Assembly: GCA_963082975.1 (NCBI GenBank)
Contig: OY720344.1
Span: 88,040,107-88,104,106, forward strand
DNA length: 64,000 bases
Reading direction: 5' to 3'
Origin: Labia minor
Taxonomy: Eukaryota > Arthropoda > Insecta > Dermaptera > Spongiphoridae
A model generated the notes under the pieces. The model worked only from the letters and a program-made list of their open reading frames with translations. It did not search any database and had not been told where the DNA came from. Positions 45,731-59,929 of this stretch are shown here, piece after piece (positions within the stretch are counted from its first letter, which is position 1; each line of letters opens with the position of its first letter). The translations under genes were made by a program, and so were the position numbers.

Positions 45731-46718
45731 TTTGAAACAAGATCATTAATATCACGTTAGTTATCTAAATAGTATGAAACATAATTTGGAAACTATTGTA
45801 TTCTAAATAATTTATTAGATTTAATTTCCGGGTTTATCAGAAAAGTTTGAGACAAAAGTTTTTTATTTATATATATAGTAGATTTAATAAATTGTTTAAC
45901 TAAAATAAAAAAACATTAATTTAATTAAAATATAAAAAATAATTATATTTGTGTTTTCTATTTTTGTTTAATTTGTCTATTATCAAAATTTCGGTTCGTC
46001 AATTAAAAAGATCATTACTAATCTCTAAATTGGATAAGATGTAACTTATTAAAAATGAGTAAATAATATAAGGAAGTATTAACATAAAGTATTAACATAA
46101 TAAGTAATTCTAAAATTATATTAAAAATATTTCATCAATGAATAAATGAAGACTTATAGATCAATTAAACTGTTTTCTTAAATTAATTTAAGTAATATTT
46201 TAACCATTTTATTTAGAATAGTTTAGATAGAAAAATCTTTGACAATCAGTTTGACAAGTGTCAGGCGATTTTATAAAATACTATTTTCATATAACTTTAA
46301 GTTATTAAATAATATATATTGTCGTATATAAGATATAAGGGGGTTGGTATTTATGAGAAAATTTGGGTTTAAAATAAGTTTAATTAATTGGTAGCACTCT
46401 GGAAAGAATTTTGCATAATTAAAAGGGTTATTGAATCCGCGTAGGTTGATATTGGAAATGATAAGATTGAATAGGTTCAATTAAAAATGCTATATATATA
46501 AAATTATAACTAAAAATTATTTATTTAATAAACTAGGAGAATTAAGATTACAATTGATAACAAAAGAAATCAAGATGAAATAGAATAATTGAATGGTACC
46601 GTAAAAAAAATATAAATTAAAAGAACTTTAATTTATATTTAAGCAATTGCAATGTTAATTAATTAATTATTAATTATAAAAGTGTTAACACTTAGCATGA
46701 AAGAAAGGAATGGAGAGT

Positions 46719-46982
46719 TCATTGGAGACTTTGAGTCTTGATTGTCTTCCTGCGGATTAGCTGGAACATCTCGTATGCAACGGCATCTCTCAACAAAAGG
46801 GGTTGGCCGCGGATGTCCTTCCTGCAGGGATATGTGTCTCCCTCCAATGCCTGATCAAGACTGCCTAAATATTCATTTTCACTAATAATGAAAACTTCGT
46901 TCCTTCCCCCACCTTGAACACATGGATGGGTCTCTGTACATGTGCAGACACATGTCCCATGACCAATCGTCTTTTTCTTCAA
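46719..46982 (-). other. 87-codon minus-strand open frame in a GC island, unassigned
   Basis: Seen: a GC-richer island of about 290 bases with an open minus-strand frame. The translation includes NEVFIISENEYLGSLDQALE and later LLRDAVAYEMFQLIRRKTIK, a plausible amphipathic segment. The N-terminal part (Cys/Thr/His-rich) looks like translated low-complexity DNA. An internal CAG on the minus strand near 46825 could act as a splice acceptor. No family recognised; no second copy seen in the window. Confidence 0.25.
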
Positions 46983-47159
46983 TTTAGCACGTGTTCAAAA
47001 ATGAAAGTTCTCGCTTTCGCACCCTTATATACATAAAAAATGTATTTTTTAGGATTATATATTACAATATAGTAATTGTAAATAAAAGTTATATATATAT
47101 TTAATATAATATATTATATATTAAAAAAAAAATATAAAGTTTACTAAATAAAAAAAAAT

Positions 47160-47708
47160 CTGGAGTGTCTCCACTCGACATACTCGCAAATTTGAATTGG
47201 ATTAATTAACAAATATATTATATTTAAATTAAATTTAATTAATTAAATTATAATTTAAAATTAATAAATATATATTAAACCAGAGCGTGTTTGAACTTTG
47301 TTGATGGGACCACGTCACGTGCTGGCGTGTGATTTGCAGTCGTGTTAAAAAATTAATTCCGGTATTTACAGCTATTCAATCAAGCTGAAATTCTATATAT
47401 AGCAGTTTTATACAATTTTTAATCATGTGAAAAACTATCAAACATATATCTTTATTTTTAGGGTCAGTTTAGAGGAAAAAAATCAAAACGTGGTAGGTCC
47501 TTATGGTCCACTTCCGAATGAGCTACATTTCTCAAAAGTTGATAGAAAACTACGAATTTTGAATAATGCCCATGTACCAAATTTCATTATCCTAGCTCAA
47601 ACAGTTTTTGTGTAATCTTGTCTACATACACACATATACACACAGACATTTTTCTCAACCTTACAATTAGTGAAAATGACTCAGGGACCTTTAAAACATA
47701 TAAAAACT
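47160..47708 (-). mobile_element. Family C repeat, copy 4 (reverse)
   Basis: Minus-strand copy beginning CTGGAGTGTCTCCACTC. It lies about 2.5 kb from copy 3 in the same orientation. It breaks off near 47708 before reaching the CTCGCCAGAG end, so it is truncated there. The 62-codon plus frame starting 47427 lies wholly inside the repeat and is not a gene. Confidence 0.7.
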
Positions 47709-49864
47709 TTGTGAAGTACTTAGATTCCAAGCTCACATTGTTTAGCTATGAGCTAAAGAGCTTGATAGCAACGACTCCAAATTCAAAAAATTCTTAAAAA
47801 TTAAATATTTGAATATAATATGAAATTGGAAATATTCTTATCAAGAATTTAGAATAAAACGTTAAAATAGCTGAAATGGAGCTAAATCACAATAAACTTA
47901 AAAACTTACAATAATTGAATATTTGAATAATTGTATTATAGGGTTAAATTTTATTTCCTCCCCAACCAATTAGTATTTCAAAATATAATTTTGCTAAAAT
48001 AATTTACAATATATATTTTATTCTAACCTACATGTGCTTTTTAATCTAATAAAAATAATTTAAATTTAAACTTTAAATAATAAACTAAGAAGAATACGTA
48101 AAAAAATAATAATTTCTTAAATTGACATTACGATTTTTCTCCTTTTTTTGGAGGTTATTACTTAATCAGATATTAATTTTATTAATTATTTCTTTCCCAA
48201 GGGAAATTAGATTGAAATTGACAACATCATTTAAGAGAATCCCAATCTTGTTCTATCTCGAAAGGATTTTGTCGGCTTTTAATTAACTGTCTAGAACATG
48301 AATTTGTGTTTTGTTTGTGTTTAATCAAGCCAGTGTGAAAAAAAAGACTTTCACGACTGTAGGAGTTTATAATTATTTTAACCTAAACATTGTTTAAAAA
48401 TATTTCTTATATCATCAGCGCTTCTTCTCCTGTAATCAGTCGAGATATCTAAATGTTAATTAAATTTTTATCTGATTTTTATTTTAATTTCAAGAAGTTT
48501 TTCTACTCATCTTAACAGAAGGCTTCTATTTTATTTTATTTTCGTTTTTTTAGAAAAAAACGCACTTTTTTTTAATAAGGATTGAATTTTCGTTTTAATT
48601 AAATTATCGCATCATGAAAGATCAAACTTGAAGATTAATTGAATTAAATTTTTTTTTACTTGAAACGTTTAGTATATATCTATAATTTGATAAGTTTTAT
48701 GAAAACACGAATTTCATATCGTAGTATTGTTTGTAGTTTCTGTCTCACTTGTTCTATTGTCTTCGTTCAATCTTCCCTAAAAGGTCTCTTTGGGATGATC
48801 ATTCAACCCTCATGCCATACGATATGAAGAGTTTAGGATTAAATCTAACTTTTCAACTTTCCTTAAGGCATTCGTTATATATATATAACAATATATATAT
48901 ATATAAACAGAAAAGGATGTGATTTAATTTTTTCCAACGATCATATCTAATAAAATTATACTTATTTAATGTTTATCAATTTATATATTCGTTTTTTATT
49001 CTTATGGGTTTTTCTTAATATAAAATGGAAAAATTATTATACAAATTTGAAAAATTTACAAAAATTTGATTTAAAATTTAAAATTTTATTCATTAAATTT
49101 TAGATTAATTCTAAATGTGAATTTTATCCAACTATAATTTTGATGTTTGTTTCGAACATCACAATAAGAATACTTTTTGAATGCAATTTTTTTCTTTAAA
49201 TTTTCATGAAATATCTCTAAAAGAACCTAATAAAAATTAATAAATCCAGTTATGGGACCAGAACGTTTAGCCTGATTTCGGGACAAAGAAAATGCATCGT
49301 CAACATATGAATAAAATATCAAATTGATATTGCTAAAAAAAAAATATTTATTTTAAAGCATTAAAAATTGAAATAACCATAATGTTTTGATTTAAAATAC
49401 ATTAATCCTATTATAATTATTATATTAAAAGATAAATTGATTTTATGAAAAAATAACATTGTTAATGAAAAATAATATTTATTTATCCAGAAATATATTT
49501 GATTATAAATATATATATATATATTGTTATATATTGGAGGCTTGGTTTGGGTTGTGTTATGAATAAATGGTTTTTTTAAAATTAATAAATATGAAGTTTA
49601 ATTTAATTTTGTAGTACTTATAATTATGAATAGAAAATAGTTGGGTAAATCCAGCGACGGTTGATAATGGAAGAAGTAAATTTGAATTCATTTAGAATAA
49701 AAATCAAATAATAAATTAATATAAAATTAATATTTTTATAATAAAAGAATTTAACATAATTATATTTGGCATCGTGAGAAATTATAAATAGGTAATTAAC
49801 TCCGATATATAAACACGTATATAAAATACAGTTATTTATTTAATATTATAAATTAAATCAAATT
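47709..49864. other. AT-rich non-coding tract
   Basis: Some moderate-complexity patches (about 48180-48350 and 48700-48840) but no open frame or repeat match that I can support. Short TA arrays near 48875-48905 and 49510-49525. Confidence 0.5.
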
Positions 49865-50260
49865 TTGTTTTTAATTAGCAATTGCAATTTATTAAGGGTC
49901 GACCACTTAGCTGTTATTGTTATTATTAAGTCAGGCGCAATGTGTGGACAACTGGTGAATCTCCGGTTATTCCTTCAGGCTTCAATGAGGCATCTTCTGT
50001 GGGCTGGCGACTGCTGGTGGGGGGAGTCGGCTGTGATGCCTGATTCTGGGACTATAAACCACTTAGGGGATGATATGTCTTTGCTCCACTCTATGACGAA
50101 GTCTAATCAACATTCTTGTTTACATTCATAAGGAAAACTTTTTACCCCCTCCATGTATCCTCTGACTAACTTTCCAATAACTCACCCCCATCTTCTAAAC
50201 ATGTATTCACTGGTCAATTCTCGCTTTAAAGTACCACACACATGTCATGTAATTTATTAG
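49865..50260. other. GC-richer single-copy island
   Basis: Seen: a GC-richer stretch with an 88-codon plus-strand frame (49865-50131) that has no recognisable domain. Neither strand shows a clear acceptor-donor pair in phase with the known exons. No repeat copy is visible in the window. It is a candidate regulatory or conserved non-coding element. Confidence 0.2.
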
Positions 50261-51321
50261 TGTGGAAATTGTATATAGATGTGGAGGATGTTAGATGATG
50301 GAAGAGGACTATTAAATCATTGTCGAAGATTTGGAGTCATAACTCAATTTATTGCTTCACACATCCTTACATTAGTTTTAAAAAGACGAATTCATGAAAT
50401 ACCTTCCTTTTCTCAATCGAAAATTATTTCATTTATATTGTCGGGTTTGTAGATCTTTTGTTCTATTAAAATTTTAAGAAACACATGTCATGAAATTTAT
50501 TAATATTTATAAGTTTAATTCATGACAATAGTTTTCCTTCTTCAATCGAAAACATTACTCTATATTGTCCATATGTCTTCGACCCAAAATGTGAGTGGAT
50601 GTGAATGAGTATTTGGTATAAATGTTTATTTATAGTATTTTAACTATATGTTCCTATTAAATGGCAATTTTATGCTTATATATTAATATATATCAATGTT
50701 TGACTTGAATAATAGCAGGTTAGTCATCTTCCTGGTAAAGAAGAAGGCTAAGAAAAACATGAATTTTTCTTATATATTTTTTATAGTTTTATGATTTATT
50801 TTAGAAAATAGGTTTATTTCTTAGGTTTATGTCTATCTGTATTAAATTTAATTGTAATTCCACCGTATCTTATTGTAAATATGTGAAAGAAATCATCGTG
50901 GCGTCACTGGTAGGCAAGCAACCAGCATTGTTACCAATTGTGAAGCGTTATGGTTATGAAAATTAATTTTTTCTAGAAGAAATTTGAGATTTTTTCAAAT
51001 TTCAAGGCATTTCCATAATGTGTTGTTTAATTGGGTATTAAAATTTCAAAATCAGTACCAGTTATTTAAAATATTTGTTACTTCTTCTTGTCTCAGGAAT
51101 GTTGTAACACCATGCCGTTTTCCCTACCAAAATACTAAATGTAAATATAACCATGTTATGCTTACACAAATAGATCTATTGATTTTTAATTTTTTAAATT
51201 TATTTTTACTTTAATTTCTAAATTCTGTATTCTATTTATTATCAACACAAGAACCGATTTATCTGTCGGATGTTTCACCAAGTGATTTCTTTTATTATAT
51301 TTTTTGTTTGTTTTGTTTCAG

Positions 51322-51373
51322 AAGGAGTGCCGCCTGTTTGGCAGAACCGATTCCAGGGACGAACCTCGTTTAA
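51322..51373 (+). CDS. Low-confidence candidate terminal exon
   Basis: Seen: one of the longest pyrimidine-rich acceptors in the window (T/G/C-rich tract ending in CAG at 51319-51321), followed by a brief GC-rich stretch. The first base completes a glycine codon in the phase left at 28231; the frame then encodes about 16 residues before TAA at 51371. An AATAAA follows near 51445. The other two frames are also briefly open, so the evidence is mainly the splice site. It lies 23 kb from the last firm exon. Confidence 0.15.
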
Positions 51374-51399
51374 ATCAAATCCAATCAATCACTTTTTTT

Positions 51400-53929
51400 A
51401 CCTAAACCACACCTAAGCAGACATACAACCTATATATTTGGGTTAAATAAATGGATCTCATTTAATTGGTATATATATATATATATATCAATGAAATTAA
51501 ACATATAAATAAATGTTTACCTTTATATATTATAATATGATGTCATATAATTTTTCTATTATAAATTTTATGGTAAAAATTCTATGGATGTATTGGAGAA
51601 TTGTGTGAATTTAAAAAAATCAAAACAAAACAAAAAAACAGAATTATATATTGTAAAATTATTATAATGGAGAAAGTAAGATAAAATTATTTGTTTCAAA
51701 ATCATTATATGTACATACATACAAATCTGTATATATAATGCTTAAGTTTCAAATAGAAATTATTTATTCAAATGTTATCTCTTTTTTCCAGATTGTGCTT
51801 TTAAAAGTTAAAGGGAAGTACTTTATTTTATTAAATTTTCATAAACTATGCATTTCAAAAATAATTTAATTTCTTAAAATTTGTTTAATATATATTTATT
51901 AACCGAAATTAATAATTTTTACTTTTATTATCAGAAAGAATCAGAAAATCAATTACAAAAAATCTTTTAATATTATAGGTAATATTATTTAAGGAGTTTT
52001 CTATAAAATAAAAATATAATAAAAAAAAATGTTGGTTATATGCTAATTACAAATTTTAATTAGAACATTTAAATTTAAAAACCTATTTTTTATTTTTCAT
52101 TTAAATACTTAAAAATTCATTTTATTATAATATATGCATTACATAAATTATAAATAACATAAATTTAAATATAATTATTTGTTTCGAAGCAAATCACTAT
52201 ATTTTTAATAATAATCCATTTTAGGTCTCCTGTTTACTCAAGAACTACTCTGTTCTTATCAACATGGTAAAACAACCATAGAATATGGTATGTTAATTTA
52301 TTTAAAATGATAATCAGTGATTTATACAATCACCAAAATGTTATTAGAAGACATTTGTTCATGTTGGCTAGCTTTGTTTTATTAAACGGAGATAGCCTAT
52401 CCATCATAAAAACTCCCCTTAAATTCAGATGAGTATAAATCGGAATTGGCAGAGAGACTACCCTCATGTAATTCTTAAATCAAATATATCAACATTTTTA
52501 GGGAGCTGCTATCAATTTTTTTTTCTGACAATGCAATCAAAAACGAATAATTCTTTTTTTTTTCTTAAATTAAACACTAATTTTATATTTTTCAAGTTTA
52601 TTGTGTTGAGAGCTCTTTTTGACTTTCTATATACATAATTATTTTTTTTTTACATTTATAGAAAGGTTATTTTAACAAAAAAATATATAAAAAAAAATAA
52701 AAAACTTTTTTAATCCCAAAATATTAAGTGAATCTGGAATCTAATTAAAATATAAAGATGAAAGTAACTTTGAAAGAATAAATTTCTTTTATAAATTTGT
52801 TAAAATTATTATTTAATTATATATATATATATTTAAATAATAGAATAAAAGATAATCAAGATCAAAACAGCGTTTTAATTATTGAATAAATTCTTTTGTT
52901 GCTGTTTTATAATTATAAATATATAGTTATAAATTTAAATTAAATATTAAATTATTAAAAAACAAAAAAACAAAAAACATAATTAACATTAAATTTTACA
53001 CAAAGCACCAGATTTTAATATTACTCACACATCCAAAACACACATATATATTTGAACACACATACATTATATTACCAGAAACAAAGACTACCAACAAATT
53101 CACCTTTAAATTCAAAATATCATTTTTAATTTTCTTCATATTTTCAAAGTAAACAAAAAAAAATCCTAGTTAAAGATGAGTGATTATTAACAGTCAATCA
53201 AATTTAAAGAGTATTAATATTCAATTGAAAAAAAACGAAAACAATTTTATTATACGATTGAAATTTTAAAATAATTTAATTTTCTTAAATGTAACAAATC
53301 GTGTCTAATTTAATAGATATTTTTATATTAGAATGTTTCTTTTTTTTATATAGCTACTTTTTATATCTTTTTTTTTATCATCTAATATACAAAAATATTA
53401 ATATTTTATTTAACAAATGTATATTTATATTTCATAAGGGAAATCATTTATTTTAATTCGATATATTTATGTTTATTTTCATGAAATTACTTTTATGTAA
53501 GCAAATATAACTTTTATAAAACATGGACAATTTTATATAAATATGAAAATGATGCAGATGAATTCATTAAAACAGAAAGGTTCCGGTTGTTGGAGAGAAA
53601 AACCAAATACAGATCAATTTATAAATATACTATATGTAATATACAATTAACTCTGAATTTCTGATTGTTTTTAGATCTCTTTTTCATATAAAATTTAATT
53701 ATAAATATTTAAAAACAATTTTTTTTTTAATTTTTAAATTTTTAAATAAAAGAAACTTCATTTGCAAAATTTTAAAATTTTGGAAACGTCTTCAGTTCTA
53801 CATAGGAACAATGAGATGGTCACCCAAAGAAGACTAATTCAATCTATAAATGTAAATGAAAATTAATAATAAAATTAAAAAGACTAATGGATGTTATTAA
53901 TGAAAGTTATTAAAAACACCAGGTTTTAT
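51400..53929. other. AT-rich non-coding tract
   Basis: Almost entirely A/T-rich with TA arrays near 51469-51488 and 52820-52832. The frame at 52429-52638 is Phe/Asn/Leu-rich and low complexity. Nothing supported. Confidence 0.5.
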
Positions 53930-54010
53930 GTTTCAAAATAAATTTTTTTTATTCAACTTAATGTTCATTTCGACAGTTATGACATCATCAGAAGTTTGAA
54001 CTAACTTATA
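53930..54010 (-). repeat. Hammerhead-like motif
   Basis: The minus strand has an intact CTGATGA followed 13 bases later by GAAA (CTGATGA, TGTCATAACTGTC, GAAATG). The intervening stem II is weak in the present sequence. The flanks show TTTATTTTGAAACATAAA. A degraded hammerhead or Penelope-type end is possible. Confidence 0.3.
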
Positions 54011-57000
54011 GTACTATTTTTAATTTATTAAGATTAATTTCATTATGTTTTTTTAATTAACTATTAATCAAATTTAGTCTTAAAATAATACAGTTGTATT
54101 TTTTTAAATTCTCTAGTTCTGAAATTCCCTAATAACTAGGCCACTAAAATGAATTACACTTGAAATATTAATTTGAAAATATAATTCAATTTAATTATTA
54201 ATTTTTTATATTGTTAAAACAATTGAAATAATTCAAAATGGAGGTCTAAATACGATAGAAGAGATACTCCTTGTGCCAAAAATTATATATTACATATGTA
54301 TATATATCAGGGTTTAGCAAATATATTGTATTTGAAACGTAAGGACCAATGAATCAAACGATGTAATCTTTTTCATAAAAAAAAGAAAACTACATAAAAG
54401 TCAAATTCCAAATCAATTCAAAATATATTGTAATGTAGAAAAGTTTTATCTCTGTAATAAATAAATCCGCATAAAATAGATTAATATTTTAATCTGATAA
54501 TTTTTTACATAAGTACATAAAATTGGGGGTAGATATCATCTTGATTCTTTTTGTTCTGATAGTATCTCTTTTATATTATTTTATTATATCAGAATTACCT
54601 TAATAATAAAAAAAAAATAAAGAAACAATCGTTTATAAGTTTGTATCTTTATTTATTTTTAAATTAATTTTAGAAATAAAAAATACAGATAATAATACTA
54701 AAAAAAATAAATTAGAAAAAGAAATCGAAAAACTCCACAAATATTAAAATTGTTAAACAATTGCTCAATATTTTGACACCAAAAATGATAAATTAAATTT
54801 AAAATTTTTAAATAAATATATATGTTTTTGATTGAATAAGGTGAGAATATTAATTATTATTAGTTGTTTTATAATATACTTCAAAAAATATTTATCATAA
54901 ACAGAAGTATGACCATGAAGAAATAAGTAAGAAGAACAAGTAAGTATTTATTATTTTAATTTTTTTTTATGATTATTAAATTTATCTTTAAAATAAATAC
55001 TGAAATAAAATAAAGTTAATTATTTTGCAATTTGTAGAATGTATTTTTTCTGTATTTTTGAAATTATTTTCTTCCACTTTATCTTCTAAAAAATATTTTA
55101 CAATACATTGATTTATTTATATTATTTATTATTGATTTTCATTATAATAATTTATAAAGTAATAAATTGAATAGAGTGGATTAGTAAAAAACGTAAAGTA
55201 AAAAAGTCAATTATAAATATTTTTAAAAGCATTTTGTGATTGATAATTGAAATAAATCTGAAGCGATAAATCTATTTTTTATTATTTTAAATAAATCAAT
55301 AATTGACATTTATAGAGAAGAAATCAAGATGCAATCATCATAATTTAATTTGAATTAGTGTTTGCCAATGAATTCATTTGTCATAAATTAATAATTTAAT
55401 TGCACTATATATACTCATACCTTTTATGGTTCTTTAATAAATTATTTAAACTTTATTTGTGGAATATTTTATCATAATCACTACAAATAAATACAATTAT
55501 TTGATTATCTTGAATATATAATTTATTTTGATATAAGATTAATTGTATTGGTTGATTGAGTCATTTATACTTTATTATATATTATATTAAATACTTATAC
55601 AATTCAAATTTCCAAAACGATATTTATAAAAATATTTAATAAAAATAATAATATAAAAATATATTGAAATTATATAAAAAAATTACATATATAAAAGAAA
55701 TTGAGCTAAAAAAAGAGTAAATTTTAAAATTCTCATTTTTTATGAATTTATTTCAAAAATATTATTTCAATAATATGTTAATTATTTAACATTTTCAATA
55801 ATTTTCTGTTGTTCATTTATTATTACGATAATTATTCTTAATAATTCTTACTCTATTTTTTATTATCAAAAAAAAACAAAAACAATATATCGAATCAAAA
55901 ATTTAAAATGCTCAAAATCACGATGTATTATTTACCCCTCACAAATGAATCTAATGCGGAAATAAATTTTACACAATCAATTTATAAAATTAGAGATGAA
56001 ACTTTTTCACAAAATTAAATATTTCTTGTGTGTTATATTAAATTTAATTTGAAGAAAAAAAATTATTATTTTACAAGTCTTCTTCTTTCATTTTTTAATT
56101 GTTAAAGTGCATATCAGCAAAAGTAATTTTATATAATAAGAAAAAAAAAATAAACATCAATCTCTTAATAAATACATACAATAGAAAGAAGAAGATTCAA
56201 ATAATTTATTTTAATGAATGTATATAATATATGAACATGAAACATATATGGATGAATTTATTTATTATAATTAATGATTGAATAAAAATGAAAGTGTATC
56301 TCAGTTATTCACATCGAAATGATCTCTCCTTTAAAATTCAAATAATAATAATTTGCTATACAATAAAAAACATATACCATAATAAGGATATAAAGGATAT
56401 AAATATCAATTATTAACATTTTCTAGTGAAAAAAGATTTGTTTTTTTTACTATACTATAAATTAAGTAGCATTATTTAGAATTTAGACGCTTTTTAGATA
56501 CATAAATATAGCAATGTCAAAACAAAAACTCAAAAAAAACAACATAATTTTGATAGTTATTTTTAAAGCAATATTATTTTTTAGTATATTTTTTTTTAAA
56601 TTTCTCCCCTAAATGTGAATTTGATTTATTCATATTATAAAACATAAACTTATTAGATATTTTTTAAATTAAAAGGAAAATCTAATGATTTCTTTATATA
56701 ATATGAATAATATTTATCAAAAATGAAACTCGACTTGGACCATTGAAAATATGACAGCTGTGAGTATAAATTTACGCTCTATATGACTTTTTCTATCTCT
56801 TTCTAATTCTTTTTTTAAATATGAATTATTTTATATCCATGTATAAATAAATTTTATTCTTTTCATGCATTTCTGAAAGGTTTGGATTTCTTTTTTATCT
56901 TATTGATATAAAAAATTCAAATTTTTCTATATGTTTAATTTCAAAACTTCTCGTTAGGAGAAAGGGAGAGACTGTTTTTAATTATTAAGTTTTAGCCTAT

Positions 57001-57993
57001 CAAGGCATTTTCTTATTCATTGTTGTCATTGAGGTTAGAATACATGACGTTTTTTTTTCAACCTCAAGGGATTTAAAATTTCAATCAATTAAAGTCAATT
57101 AAAGTTTAAAAAAAGTATATCTTAAATTAAAATCTGTATTAAGAGATATATTTAATTATAATTTAAATCTTTCGATATGCATGAAGTGAAGTAATTTACT
57201 CAATTATTGTTGATTTATCATATATTCACGGCTGTTGTTATTTAGATTTATTTCTATAATTTTTTATTTGTCATTTTATTTGATCATACCTATTTGTTTT
57301 ATAATTTTTTAATTCAATCATTAATATGTATATATATATATATAAGCTTTTTATTTTTAAATTTAATTTATTTCATTTTTTTTATTTTCCTCTATTGATT
57401 TACTCTAATTTTGTTGATTTATTTTAATTTTTCCATCTCATAACCTCTCCCATATGATAAAATATAAATATTATAAAAAAAAATAAATAATAATTTTTAG
57501 CATTATTATATTAAACAATTATTATATAAAATAAATTAAATCATAATCTATGTCAAAAAAATTAAGCCTAAAATTGATATAAATAAATATTATAAAATAA
57601 ATTTAACAATATAAAATACTTTAAAATTTTATTTCATTAAATAACTATTGTTTTTGTTTCTAACTAATTTTTATTTTTATTTTTTTTTTAAACCTATATA
57701 AAATAAATAATGAAGAATGAATGTGAAGTGTAAATGTGATGAATAATTGTGAATGTTATTCAGTTTGGATTTGAAGTTGCATCACTAGAAGATATCCGAT
57801 AGATGAGAACTACCTTGGGTGTCACTATCACAGGGGTGGCATCCAATTTATTAAATTAATAGTTTTAACTAATTGCTAAATATAGAAAATGAAATTAAAA
57901 TAAACATATTATGAAATTTAATAAATTTAACAAAAAAATAACCTCCGACTCATATATCCTTACGAAATGTCAGCGCCTATCAAAACGAATTCT
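54011..57993. other. Long AT-rich desert
   Basis: Four kilobases with no GC-richer island, recognised repeat or convincing frame. Only simple A/T repeats are visible, including a TA array near 57329-57344. Confidence 0.55.
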
Positions 57994-58001
57994 GTTTAAG
58001 A

Positions 58002-58389
58002 CAGGGATCGCCAAACTTTTTTGATCATCGACCCCTATAGAATTTTTCGAAATCTCCGTCGACGGCCAAAAAGGTAATTTTCAGGGAATTAAAAGAAAAA
58101 ATATTTATTAGCTTTAAAATTTAATAAATCACACACACAGAAATAATAAGTAAAGTAGCTACAGATTTTTTACTTCTTTTCACCCGAATAAATATATATA
58201 CGTTTACTATTTTATTTTCTATAAAGAAAATGATATTAAGTCAATTATAAAAAAATTTAAAATTTCACATACTCAATTAGGTATGTGTGATTTGCATATT
58301 AAGAACTGTTTTTTCCTCCGAGTCCCAATCGACCCCTACTGTTGTTAAATAGGCACTGAGGGTCTATATAACCACTTTGGCGACACCTG
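58002..58389. mobile_element. hAT-type miniature element, older
   Basis: Seen: the ends CAGGGATCGCCAAACTTTT and, inverted, CAGGTGTCGCCAAAGTGGT. The flanks GTTTAAGA (57994-58001) and CTCTAAGA (58390-58397) agree at 6 of 8 positions. It contains two related GACCCCTA blocks near each end. The weaker flank identity suggests an older insertion than the elements at 16917, 30385 and 38254. Confidence 0.75.
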
Positions 58390-58394
58390 CTCTA

Positions 58395-58470
58395 AGATAA
58401 AAAAGATGTTCTATGATCAGTAGAAAGGGTCTTCTCAACTGATTTTCTTGATCGGAGGCGCTACTTTTCT
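58395..58470 (-). repeat. Dispersed repeat S, copy 3 (fragment)
   Basis: The minus strand reads GCGCCTCCGATCAAGAAAATC-like text and CTACTGATCATAGAACATC, matching 15360-15430. It is cut on its low side by the hAT-type element ending at 58389. Confidence 0.45.
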
Positions 58471-59019
58471 TTAACATTTTTAAAAATGAATTACTAAATT
58501 AAAGTCTAATGTTTAATAATAATAAAGTTATTTTATGATATAAAATAAGGTAAAAGAGAGATGAAAATAAACCACGAGTGGTTTAAAAGTTTACTTTTTT
58601 TACCCTGTGAATACTGTTTCAATTTACTATTACTCTTTTATCTTTTTTTATAGTTAATCCAGCCCTAAGAAATCTTTTCTTTTTCTTTTAATAAAAAATA
58701 ATAAGTATATTATTTTAAATTTTAAATTAGTTATTTTTATTATATTGATATAAATTCAATTTATAAATATAAAAATTACCATGGTACAATTTTATTTCAG
58801 TATTAGATCTTGAGTGAAGAAATTTGGATATGAATATAATACAATTTTAAAAGAATTTTAGGTCCTTCTAAACTATAGGGGTATAAATTGAAAAGAAAAA
58901 TAGTCAAAATTTATTTTATTTTTTTTATTTATTTATATCATAAGGATCAAAACTTATTAAGAGAATTTTTATTAAAAGACCACATTATTTGTATAAAATT
59001 ATTTATTAAATTAAAATAA

Positions 59020-59070
59020 TTGTACAACGTTTCAACTGCTTATTCTGCAGTCGTTTTCAGAAAACTTACT
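59020..59070 (-). repeat. Hammerhead-like motif with strong stem
   Basis: The minus strand reads CTGAAAACGACTGC, a seven-base loop, GCAGTT and GAAACGTTG. The stem GACTGC/GCAGTT (with one G-U) sits between CTGA(A)AA and GAAA at the positions expected for stem II of a hammerhead; one base (A for G) departs from the CTGANGA consensus. Confidence 0.35.
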
Positions 59071-59703
59071 TTATTAATTTTAATATATACCAATATATTA
59101 CAAAAATAAAACAAAATATGTAAATAAAAATCCTCTTTGAGCTGCATTATATATATATTTTATATTTTAATGCTCCATCACACAGATTATTTTAAAAATA
59201 TATTTTTTTTTTCAAACGTTCTGTAAAGTTATAATAAAGGCAAAATATGTTTAAATTGCAATAAGTTGGAGGAATTTTAATAAGCTTGAAGAAATTAAGT
59301 GAAGAGTGTTTTTGACACTGGAGAAGCGATCGATTAATGTAAAATCTATAAGATCAAAAAGAATTCCAATGATGTTTATAAGAAATAATTCCCCAAGTAA
59401 TTTCGATTTTCTTAAATTTATGATCTCAAAAGAAACTTGTTTTAACTTTAATTAATTATTAAATAACTCTGGATTAGACAACTAGATTATAATTAAATAA
59501 AATTTAAGGTAGATAATAAAAATTACAATAATAAATAAACTTTATTCAACAAATTTATCGGTTTTAAATAATTTTTAAATTGTAAATATATTTAGTTCCA
59601 AGATGAACAGTGTAGAATAAAAATCTATAAAACAAATATTAAAAAATATCTGTATCTGGCAGCTACTTTTTCAAATAACAAACTTTTTCTTGAATATTAA
59701 ATG

Positions 59704-59741
<38 letters not shown>

Positions 59742-59929
59742 ATACTAATTATGAAAAAAAAGTTTTTGTTTCTAATTAATGAAGGCTAAAATATATAGTT
59801 TGAAATTCTAATCCAATGATTCTATATTTGAGGAAAAGTTACATCAATATACTTATATTTATTATATTAAAAATATTTTAATTAAATTTGTCTATAAAGA
59901 TATATAGCTCTTGATGATTCTAGTCAGGA

